DNA of 64,000 nucleotides from Lithobates sylvaticus (lineage: Eukaryota; Chordata; Amphibia; Anura; Ranidae). Position 1 is the stretch's first letter; every line of letters starts with the position of its first letter. Below the pieces are notes generated by a model that made no database searches, had not been told where the DNA came from, and saw only the letters and a list, made by a program, of their open reading frames with translations. Made by a program: the position numbers and the translations under genes. The stretch lies in contig CM053028.1 of the NCBI GenBank assembly GCA_028564925.1, forward strand, positions 365,161,012 through 365,225,011, given 5' to 3'. Shown here one piece after another: positions 35,219 through 44,545 of the stretch.

Positions 35219-36405
35219 ATGAAGGGATTCAACGACATGAGTTTTCTCCCCCCTCTTCATTGCCAAATACAGGGATTTTCCCATATTGTGGCAGGGTATA
35301 CACCCACATTACACCAACAAACCAAAGAGGCACGCAGCCCTGGAGGAACTTGTGGAATTTGTCAAGCCAAGGTTCCCCACGGCAACTGTTGATGATATTA
35401 GAAAGAAAATTGGCAGCCTGAGGAGTGCGTATATCAGGGAGAGGAAGAAGGTCGTGAAGTCTGAGGAAACTGCAACTTCAGCAGATGAGGTCTATGTCCC
35501 CAAGCTCTGGTACTATCAGAGTCTCCATTTTCTGAAGGACCAGGCTGATGTCACGGAGCCAACCTCAACTCCTCCTTCCACGCTTCCTTGCGCACAGCCC
35601 ACCCCTGATGAGGCTTCCGAGGAGCAACCTGGGCCTTCCAGTATGGAAGAGGTGGAGGAGCCCAGCTTGTTCCAGGTATAGTAGTTTTGTTACCATTTAT
35701 GTGAATAATAAATGATGTTCACTTAATTCAGGATCGCCAATTGCTTAGTTCCTAACGTGTTTGACATATCAACAGACAGTGGTGTGGGAGACATTTGGGG
35801 CCAGAATCTAAACTGCTGGGCTGAGAATTGTATGGTTTTCTATTTGTAAACATTTTGCACCAGTCACTAGATGAGAATTGTGTGTGTTTGATGAACAAAT
35901 AACTGAAACTATGTCCCTTTTTCCTACACAGGAAGACCTCAGCCAGGAGGTGGCTGTGGAAGGTGGCAGTCAGGAGGAGGCAGGGGTTAGTGGCAGCCAC
36001 CAGCTGGGTAGTGGCAGCCAAGAGGGGGCTAGGCCTCGGAGCCTGACTGACACCCAAACCCCTCCCCTCCGCCCTCCGTACAAAAGGGCGAGAAGGGGGG
36101 GTTATGCGGCACAGTCAGCGCTCCGGATGATCAGAGAGGCTTCAGACTCCCTACATGCCACACCCGCCGACGAGGAGACCTTTGGCTCGGTGGTTGTCAC
36201 AAAAATGATGGGTATGGAGGTGGGGCAACGCAACATGTGTGAGGGGCTCATCCTCCATGTCCTAAATAAGGGTAGGGCTGGGGAGATGACCCCAGTCACA
36301 CATGTTTGCCATAGTTACCATGCTCCGCCTCCTCCTCCTCCTCCTTCTGCCACCCCACCAGCACGACAGCCACAGCGTGGAAGGAAGCGTGGAAGGAAGA
36401 CCTGA
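35219..36405 (+). CDS. MADF plus BESS-like protein of the Harbinger element, two exons
   Basis: Exon 1 ends at 35675 (GTATAG donor). Exon 2 runs 35932-36405 after acceptor cctacacag, phase 0. The encoded order is a MADF domain (YRDFPILWQGIHPHYTNKPK, ALEELVEFVKPRF, TVDDIRKKIGSLRSAYIRER, YVPKLWYYQSLHFL) and an acidic/proline linker. A basic KRARRGG patch, a C-terminal DEETFGSVVVTKMM...GLILHVLNKGRAGEM segment with BESS-like spacing, and a basic tail (RGRKRGRKT) complete it. MADF-BESS proteins bind DNA and dimerise. The start is ATG 35219 or 35237; from either, one extra C in the run of six at 35248-35253 shifts the frame before the MADF domain, so this copy may be inactive unless an upstream exon corrects it or the run is a sequencing error. 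AATAAA is at 36668. Confidence 0.75.
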
Positions 36406-36869
36406 GAGTGACGACCTGCAATCAGTCTGGTGTGAGAGAAGATGGAGCCTCTTGTAGTACCAGAGCCTGGGGACCTAGATGGCATCTGCTGCAGTTCCGG
36501 ATACTTTGGACTTCACGACCAGATTGCACTCCCCTTAATATACGTACTCCTCAGGCCCCCAATTTTCTACGCTTGGACAATGATGGTTGCCGTGGGGGGC
36601 CAAGACTTTGCAAATTCCCCAAGTTTCACCATGGCTGCGTTCCTCTTTGGTTTGTTGGTGTGACCTAAATAAAGGTTTTTTTGATTTGAAATAATCATTG
36701 ACTATTGTGTTTTACTTTGCTACAATGACAGTTTTTCTTTGAGTAGGCTGGTACATTTCACTAATCCTAAAGTAGAATTAACAAGGGGCAACAACAACAA
36801 ACAACCTCCTAGTAAATTTAAGCAAGAAATACAAATGTAAATAATGTGGTTTTGGTAAGTTGAGACACA

Positions 36870-36940
36870 CAACCCCCCTCCAAAAAAAAAAAAAAAAAAA
36901 ACATTCAAATATGTATTCCCCAAAAAAAAAAAAAAAAAAA
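36870..36940. repeat. Poly-A tracts
   Basis: Two A-runs of about 18 bases (near 36884-36902 and 36922-36940), separated by cattcaaatatgtattcccc. Non-coding; inside the Harbinger element, 3' of the MADF gene. Confidence 0.8.
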
Positions 36941-37599
36941 GACAAATCATGGTAAAAAAATAACAAAGATTCTTTTCCGTTCAGAGTAAAAATAAACATG
37001 TAGTGTATAAATGCTGCAAAGTAATAAAGAAGTAAGTTTGTGAGAAGTGCGGGTGAATAGGAGCAGCTAAAACATGTCATTCTTGTTGCATTGTAAAGAA
37101 AAAGAGAATGCGCTGCATTAAAGACATTTTAACATTGCAGCGTGACGAATGTGCTGTGTCGATTAGGAAAGGTAGTTTTACCTGACCGAGCGCTTCCGTC
37201 ACAGAATTTCTTCTGAGCATGCGTAGCACTTTGTCCGTCGGACAAGCGTACACACGCTCGGATTTGGTGTGATCGGACCGGGTTGACGGCAAATCTTTCC
37301 AGCAGGAGATAAGACTTTGTCCGACGGACAAACCGACGAACACTGTCCGATGGTGCATACACACGGTCTGATTTTTCATCAACCTTGTCCGATCGGACCA
37401 AATTGATGAAAAAGTCCGACCGTGTGTATGGGGCTTAAGATGCTTGTCTTGACAAGGACTTCATAAGTATTGTGGAATTCACTATGTTTCGCATCGCATT
37501 GCCACAAACTCTCGACTCCCACCCACCTCTTTTTTCACACACATAGGGAGGCTGGTAGAGAGTTTTGTGAAGAGTGTCGACACTCATCAACCATGGGTA

Positions 37600-38890
37600 C
37601 AGAAAGCTGCAGGTTTATTCCAGAATAGTCCCTGTACCCTCAGAGGATGAGGATTTTGACACCTGGATAGACAAGGCAGTGCAAACTGTGGAAAAATAGC
37701 AAATGGCAGACACAATTAAGAGACAGAGAATAATTGAAAGTCTACAAGCACCTGCTTCTAATTTTATCTAGAACCTAAAGAAAGACAAGCCAGGCTCCAC
37801 AGCATTAGAATGCTTGTGTGAAATCTGAGAAGTTTATGGAAGAGTGGAGAACTCTCCAGAGATGATCTACCTCTTTAAGCACAACTATCAAGGAGCTGGA
37901 GAAAAGCTGTCAGTCTTTGTTACAGGTCTAGATAATATTCATCATGTCATCACAAAGTGTGGAATAGAGGCAGAAGCCACAAGTAAGGCCTTATTGACTC
38001 AAGTTATAAAAGATGTGCAACCTCTAGATCCAATAATACTCAAGCTGCTGGCAAGAGACCAGAGTGATCCCCTGACCTACTCTAAAAACTCCAAAATTAT
38101 GAAAACTATTTGGGAGGAGGAGGCCCTGATTGTAGCCAAGACCCAACATTTCTATGGGTTAGGGGCAGGATAACAGTGGAACTTCTGTATATTCAGTTCA
38201 GGTCGTCTTGGGTGCACCAGAAGAAGAAGTGAGTGAAATACACCCTGTTCTTGAGGCATTAATGCAGGCAATAATGCAGTTGGCTTAGACACAGCAAACA
38301 ACAAACCTCACTGATGTGCAACGAGCAGTGACTGCTTCATCCTTAAGAAAGACGGAGGCAGAGGAAGCTAAGTGGGGTTCCATTCCACCCCCTTCTGGAA
38401 AGAGATGTCACAATTATGGGGAAACTGGACACTTCAGAGCACAATGCCTGAGTAGAAGAACTCTGCCTGACAAAACAGAAGTCTTGAAGATGCTACAAAA
38501 GCTGTTATCCAGAAGTGAAGGTACTACAAATGCTGCTACCCAGAAAGCCATTAGGAAACTTCAGTGGGCCCTAGTGAAGAATTTGGCCAGATGCTCACCT
38601 ACAACAGCCAGCTCCAAATCTAAAGTCGCATGGAAACAACTGCAGAGATACAAAGCCTCACAGAAGGCCCACCTGGCTGTTTCCAAGCGTACGGCCAGCT
38701 CACTTTCCTTGACCCCGGGTAGATAATCCCAGAAAGACAATGGACCCCAATCTTCCAGAACTTCAAGAAAACTGTTACCACAACAAAAACAGATCAAGAA
38801 GATAGTACAAATACAGACTGCCGAACCCACTCATAGCAGGTCTCTTGACAAGTTAGTAGGTCCTTCACCCATAATAAAGAAAAATTCCTA
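37600..38890 (+). mobile_element. Degraded gag relic related to the PNMA-like gypsy family
   Basis: The + strand carries scattered blocks resembling the capsid of the gypsy element at 15428: a block like EKLSVFVTGLDNIHHVITKC with QPLDPIILKLLARDQSDPL (about 37900-38080), and a zinc-knuckle-like KRCHNYGETGHFRAQC (about 38400-38450). It is broken in many places, has no LTRs nearby and no pol recognised, and is much older than the 14414-22449 copy. It starts shortly after the Harbinger right end. A PNMA-type host pseudogene is an alternative reading. Confidence 0.65.
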
Positions 38891-39867
38891 GCTCAACTTA
38901 CCAGCCAGCCTGCAACAAACCAAATTGTACTGTCTAACAGTTCATCTTAAAAACAGGGATTTAGTTTGCACACATTTTCAAACACATGCGTAAGCTGCAG
39001 ATGCCACGTCATGGCACCCCAGTATTATTTGCAGTCCTAACTCTATAGATTCTGAGCACATATAAAGATGTATAGATTGAGGGCAGGTATGCCTGGAGGG
39101 AGCCCACCCCTCCTTAAAGGCACAGGGCCACACTGGACACCCACCAAATAACCAATGGTACAAACAAATGGCAACTGCCCCAATATAATGGGCCTTAACA
39201 GCAAGTAGCACATGTTATTTGGTGAGGTGGAGCACTGGACACCTTTGCTGCCATTGTGCTATTTGCTGGGAAATCTCGCTAACACAATGCAGTTCGGTTT
39301 TGTGCTTAAAGGGTTTCTTTCCTTTCCCCTAGTAAAGACTGACGGGAGTTTTCCTATTTATAATTCTGTCGATCAGCTGTTGGCATGCTTTATAGCAAAC
39401 AAATTAGCCTACTAAACAATTTGCAGCAATACAATGCAGACACCTTCAATTTGTTTATTCTAGCCTTTCTAGAGATATTAGCCTAAAAAATGGAGGGGTC
39501 ATCTACTGCTGTCTGCTGCTTTATTACCTTCATAAAACTATAATAAAAAGGGAGTTGCCTCTCAAGCAACCAATCTGAATAAAAGCAATCACTACGAGAT
39601 GCCTATTAAGAATGCTAATAAATGTAATAGCATCTTGTGGTGTTTGCACTTAGACTCGACCTTTATTTTTAAAGGTTTAAAATAAATTGCAAAAGCATGT
39701 TAAGGCTGTTTCCAGGTTCATAAACCAATCATACCTCACTCATGCCTTACACGTGCATAACTGTAAACAATATACTTGATTGGAAGCAAACTTAATAAAA
39801 AAAGCTAATGTTTTATTAAACAATTAGACAGTCACAGGTATAACAATGATACTATTCCATTATACAA
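38891..39867. other. Unassigned intron
   Basis: No exon, transposon end or tandem repeat could be assigned. Confidence 0.4.
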
Positions 39868-39873
39868 TTAGAA

Positions 39874-40244
39874 CATAGTTCCCAACTGTCCCGGATTTCG
39901 AGGGACTGTCCTTGATTTGGAGCAATATCCCTCTGTCCCTCTTCTCCCCTCATTTGTCCCTCATTTTGGTCTGATCCATATAGTTGTGTATAAAATGCAC
40001 TTTTTATCTTTCAGCAAGTGTTTCCCAGTGCTAAACCTTTCATTCAAATTCTAAATTGCTGCATTTGTAAATTGTAAAAGCCAATATAAAGGAATAGTAG
40101 TGGAAAAAAAAGCCCTTGTGGATTTGATTAACTTATTTTTTTGTTAATTCCCTTTTAAGGGTGTGTGTCAGGGGCGTGTCTTATTCCTACATACGTTTGA
40201 TAGTAGGTGTCCCCCATTCCCATCTCAAAATGTTGGGAGGTATG
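39874..40244. mobile_element. MITE, 371 bp, with TTAGAA flanks
   Basis: The ends CATAGTTCCCAAC and GTTGGGAGGTATG are inverted repeats with a one-base gap. TTAGAA occurs directly outside both ends (39868-39873 and 40245-40250). The interior is rich in gtccctc phrases (ctgtcccggatttcgagggactgtcc). The flank length does not settle the superfamily. Confidence 0.7.
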
Positions 40245-40361
40245 TTAGAAAGTCACAGCTAACAAGGTAAAATAGTAATATCTCAAAATGTCCTGGTAGC
40301 ATTTGCAGAAGTACTTCTGTGCTCTGCTACAGTTAGGGCATTATTTACACATGGTGTGTGG

Positions 40362-40373
40362 GGGGGGGGGGGG
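40362..40373. repeat. Poly-G tract
   Basis: A G-run in tgtgtgtggggggggggggga. It is possibly length-variable. Confidence 0.7.
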
Positions 40374-40679
40374 ATGTATACAACTATCTTTAGCAACAGC
40401 CCCAACAGCTGGAAAGCCAAAAGATTCTTTGAGAATTCCACTTTATTCAAATATTTCATTGCAAATAGGGAGAGCAAGGCATAATCTTTATCAATAATGA
40501 CACCAAGTCAATGCCTCTTCTACAGTGAACATGGAGGGTGAATGGAACCTTCATTGCTTTACTCACAGGTTGGCAAATTACAACATTCCAAACAATCATA
40601 CCGACACAGACCAGGCAGAACTGGGAAGCTGCATTTGAATGTCATGAAATTTAGTTGTATGTGTGTCCTTTTCTCACAG

Positions 40680-40901
40680 GGGGATCTCAGTGACCTAGGG
40701 AAGCTGCTCATGCAAGGCTCCTTTAACGTGTGGACTGACCACAAGAAAGGCCATAATAAAGTGAAAGATCTGGCCAGATTCAAGCCAATGCAGAGGCATC
40801 TCTTCCTGTATGCCAAAACCCTTCTCTTCTGCAAGAAGAGGGAAGAGACCACTGAGGGGCATGAGAAGTCACCTTCCTATAGTTTTAAGCATGCTCTGAA
40901 G
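40680..40901 (+). CDS. mcf2l: mcf2l-like RhoGEF, internal exon (PH domain, first half)
   Basis: 222 bases (74 codons, phase 0), with acceptor ttctcacag and a GTAATG donor. It encodes GDLSDLGKLLMQGSFNVWTD, then KVKDLARFKPMQRHLFLYAK, then LLFCKKREETTEGHEKSPSY ending HALK. This is the start of the PH domain that packs against the DH domain and tunes exchange activity and membrane binding. LGKLLMQGSF.VWTDHKKGH and ARFKPMQRHLFL are MCF2L-like. A TTCTCACAGG acceptor with a weak pyrimidine tract is still consensus. No lesion. Confidence 0.95.
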
Positions 40902-41956
40902 GTAATGTGCTAGTCTCTTTTTACATTTTTACATATGTGTAGTGCATCATTAAATGTATCTTTAATAAAAATTTCTTGTTTAGATTTGGATAGGATGGGG
41001 AAAGGTTTTTTTTTTTTCTTTTTATTGCTGTCTGTGGGTAGATTTGTCCCTTATCCATACTGGTGACTATTGTCAATGGAACAAAATTTGATGGAAAATA
41101 AAAACTTTACAAATGAGTTGCAACTGAAGACAATTGGCAAATTGTTCTGGTGATTACTGTGTCAGATGGATTTCCCCTCACTTTGGAGAAATTTACTCTT
41201 TCCTGTTGCGTTTCAGTAACGGAAAGTGCCACCTTATGTACCTTATATACTACTAGCATTAACTTGGTGGTTAATCAGAGCTCACCTCTATCAGTTTGCT
41301 ATTGCTAATAACAGATTTAGATCTTCAAAATGTGTGCCTGTAAGTATCTACCATTTCTTGATAGGGATTGAGAATAATAATAACAAAGTTAAACCTATTC
41401 CCCCTGGCCATGCACATATATGCCATGGCTGGGCAGGTGGGCTTTAACGCCGAGTTACCATACATGCTGTATGCGTCCATGTAGAATGGCGTTTCTGTGC
41501 ATGCTCTCAGCGCAGTAACTAAGTTGTCACATCCAATCAGGAGCTCCTGATTATGTGACTGCTGTGACAGCCAGTCACAGCAGTCACAAATTTGGAAAGC
41601 ATGACTTCGCCTACCAGCATTTACATCCTCTGAAAGTGCCAGGGGGTGGCAGTGGCAAGGGGTCAAAGCGTATTTTACACCTAAAATGAATATTGCAGTT
41701 ATGCGACTTAGTTACCAAGTAGTTGTGTATAAAATGTCTGTCATTTTATTTCTCTGTGCTGTGAAATACCTGGTGATTATAACAGTCACCCTTCTTTAAT
41801 GTTTACAAAGGACCTCACCAAGCACAGAAGCAGGTCCGTGCTGGTGTGATCAGTTTGCAGTTTAGTGTATCCCTTTGGACGTTACTATGGTGTGTTGCCA
41901 TTCACTGAAAATAATGCCATCAGTGCACGTAATGTGCATTGCGGAAATGCACACTC
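40902..41956. other. Unassigned intron
   Basis: Includes a T-run at about 41008-41018 and otherwise unremarkable sequence. No gene or transposon end was recognised. Confidence 0.4.
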
Positions 41957-41959
41957 TAA

Positions 41960-42184
41960 GGCCCCTTTCACACTGAGACGGTTCTAAATTGCCAATAAAA
42001 CACGGAGTGCTTTTTAAGAGCTTTTCAGGAGCTTTTGAAGAGCTTTCCATTTTTTCACCCTTACAGTGCAATGCCCCAGTGTAAAAGCATTCATTAATTT
42101 TAATGGAAATAAGTTTTCATGAGCTTTTCAGGCACTTTTTTTAGTGGGAAAGTGCCTGAAAAGCACCTCAGTGTAAAAGGGGTC
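41960..42184. mobile_element. Short MITE with TAA target duplication
   Basis: The ends GGCCCCTTTCACACTGAG and CTCAGTGTAAAAGGGGTC are imperfect inverted repeats, and TAA flanks both sides (41957-41959, 42185-42187). The 3-bp TAA duplication suggests PIF/Harbinger-type mobilisation. The interior has repeated gagcttttcaggagctttt phrases. No coding content. Confidence 0.7.
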
Positions 42185-42629
42185 TAACATGGGCATTGCT
42201 AAAATGCATAGATGTAATTTGGCCCTTTTAGATTTTCTCAAGGCATTGGCATAAATCTGGGCAATGGGAAAGGGTCAGTACATGCAGCTTATTGTGACAG
42301 TTATGTAGAAATGTGAAAAGTACAGTGTAGCTGTAATCTTTCAGTGACACAGAAAGAGTAAAAGGCCTGAAAAGCCAGTCTGCTCCAGGCAGAGTAACTG
42401 CTCCAGGCATCTATGAAAGCCGGTAATCTGATCTAATGTCAGCATTTGATCACATGCTTTCAGCTAAAAGTGCATGAGGAGTAATGTATTTGGCAGAACT
42501 ACCCAATTAGCTTCACTCTCTAGCCTGTTCAGCTGAGATAACGTGACCAAATACTGTTTTTTCATCATGCTATCAGCCTCGTTAACATGTTCAGGCCCAT
42601 TCCTAAATATAACAACGTTGACATTAGGT

Positions 42630-43170
42630 ACTTCCAGTTCACCCTATCGATAACGTTCTAAGGATAAGGATAACGTTCTAAGAGAGTTATCCCGGGCTTC
42701 CCTTTCTGGGATAAATCCTGTTGGGTCCCTGGAAATCCATTGGGGAACTAGGGGCATCAGTCTAATCGCGATCACTTTAGCATATAATTTAGCGTCTAGG
42801 TTCAGTAAGGAAATTGGGCGATAACTGCCACAAAGGCTTGGGTCTTTTCCAGTTTTGGGGAGTATTGTGATGTGGGCATGGAGAGTTTCTGGACGGAAGC
42901 CCCCACCTGCGGAGATCGAGTTGGCATATGTCGTTAGATATGGAAGCAGGATGTCAGCAAATGCACGGTAATAGGCCACTGTTAAACCATCAGGGCCTGG
43001 TGCTTTACCATTAGCCATGGATTTAAGTGCCATTTTGAGCTCAGCGTGGTGAACTCTCCCTCTAGAGCCTCCAGTACAGAAGCGGGAAGGTTAGCCTGTG
43101 TGAGGTATTCTTGAATAAGTGTTTCCCTAGTTGCCCCATCTGACGTAGCCTTGCCAACATGATAGAGGCC
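42630..43170 (-). mobile_element. L1/Tx1 LINE, reverse transcriptase part (3' piece)
   Basis: On the minus strand this encodes the start of a LINE reverse transcriptase: KMALKSMANGKAPGPDGLT, ITILPKTGKDP, SYRPISLLNLDAKLYAKVI, DPTGFIPEREARDN. The upstream ORF2 linker (LYHVGKATSDGATRETLIQE) is joined in a shifted frame near 43035, so it is a pseudogene. The sequence ends before the YADD catalytic motif, so the 3' half of ORF2 is missing, unlike the usual 5' truncation. It is the same element as 47790-50645. Confidence 0.8.
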
Positions 43171-44370
43171 ATAAATTGCCACCAATGTGCCCATTAAATG
43201 CGGCCCACCCACTGCACGAGGAGACTAGGAGAAGTGGAAGGCCGCCTATGGATCTGAAGAATTAAGGTATTTTCTCTCTGTCTCTCTCTCTATCTCTCTC
43301 GCTGTCTCTCTATCTCTGTCGTGCATTTTTTTTATTAGTTTTTGCCTGCAGACTGTGCAGTTTTTGGGGGGGCGATAACTGAAAAAAAAATCAAACGCAG
43401 CCACTGTGCCCTCAAAACGCAGCCACTGTGCCCTCAAAACGCAGCCACTGTGCCCTCAAAACGCAGCCACTGTGCCCTCAAAACGCAGCCACTGTGCCCT
43501 CAAATGCAGCCACTGCGCTCATCAAGCGCAGCCACTGCGCTCATCAAGCGCAGCCACCGTGCCATCAAACGCAGCCACCGTGCCAATAAACGCAGCCACT
43601 GTGCACATTAAATGCAGCCACTGTGCCATCAAACACAGCCACGGTGCCCATAAATTGCCACCATGAGGTGCCCATCAAACGCAGCCACTGTGCCCAGCCA
43701 CTGTACCCATAAATTGCCACCACTGTGTCCATTAAACGCTGCCACTGTGCCATCAAACGCTGCCACTGTGCCCATCAAACGCAGCCACTGTACCCATAAA
43801 TTGCCACCACTGTGCCCATCAAACACAGCCACTGTGCCAAACGCAGCCATTGTGCCATCAAACGCAGCCACTGTGCACATAAATTGCCACCACTGTGCCC
43901 ATTAAATGCAGCCACTGTGCCATCAAACACAGCCACGGTGCCCATAAATTGCCACCATGAGGTGCCCATCAAACGCAGCCACTGTGCCCAGCCACTGTAC
44001 CCATAAATTGCCACCACTGTGTCCATTAAACGCTGCCACTGTGCCATCAAACGCTGCCACTGTGCCCATCAAACGCAGCAACTGTACCCATAAATTGCCA
44101 CCACTGTTCCCATCAAACACAGCCACTGTGCCAAACGCAGCCATTGTGCCCATCAAACGCAGCCACTGTACCATCAAACACAGCCACTGTACCCATAAAT
44201 TGCCACCACTGTGCCCATCAAACGCAGCCACTGTGCCATCAAACGCAGCTACCGTACCCATAAATTGCCACCACTGTGCTCATCAAACGCAGCCACTGTG
44301 CCCATAAAATGCCACCACTGTACCCATAAATTGCCACCACTGTGCCTATCAAACGCAGCCACTGTGCCCT
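43171..44370 (+). repeat. Minisatellite gcagccactgtgcccatcaaac with 294-bp higher-order unit
   Basis: A short trickle (43171-43215) and a (CT)n stretch (43266-43325) precede the main array from 43395. Units of about 20-21 bp (aaacgcagccactgtgccc) alternate with cataaattgccaccactgtgcc. A 294-bp block starting attaaatgcagccactgtgcc at 43607 is repeated from 43901 with few changes. Many open frames on both strands through it are artefacts of the repeat. It sits inside the LINE's ORF2. Confidence 0.9.
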
Positions 44371-44414
44371 CTGAAATTGCTTCCAAACTCGCACTGACAT
44401 GCTGGTATGAAATC

Positions 44415-44545
44415 GTGTGAGATTAGCTGAACTTGCACAATTTCATTTCCTCTGTCAGTGTGAACCTGGGCTAAGTGAGTTTATTCCCTATATATATATA
44501 TGTGTGAGAGATTAGCTGAACTTGCACAATTTCATTTCCTCTGTC
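44415..44545. repeat. Local duplication next to a (TA)n run
   Basis: gagattagctgaacttgcacaatttcatttcctctgtca occurs at about 44418 and again at about 44508. The phrase gtgagtttattccctatatatatatatgt at about 44475 recurs at about 45352 within the Penelope element, marking a duplicated junction. Confidence 0.7.

Larger units (their letters stand above)
29807..37435 (+). mobile_element. Autonomous-type PIF/Harbinger transposon with three genes
   Basis: The left end AGCCCCATACACACGCTCGG and the right end ...GACCGTGTGTATGGGGCT are terminal inverted repeats, with TAA at 29804-29806 and 37436-37438 as a perfect 3-bp target duplication. The 7,629-bp element has three spliced genes: a transposase (+, 30321-32480), a Myb/SANT-like protein (-, 33552-34905) and a MADF plus BESS-like protein (+, 35219-36405). 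The first two converge on a region with a long hairpin (about 33329-33435); the last two are divergent from about 34906-35218. Both subterminal regions carry gtccgacggacaaag-like motifs. Two of three frames are fully open and the third has one extra C, so it looks young. It lies in the mcf2l intron between 28445 and 40680. Confidence 0.92.

Noticed and set aside
37600-38726. A functional host PNMA-like gene
   Set aside because: The capsid-like blocks are interrupted in many places; better treated as an old gag relic.
43406-44307. Long A-A-T-V-P and Q-W-L-R-L-M repeat proteins on both strands
   Set aside because: Artefacts of the gcagccactgtgcc minisatellite.
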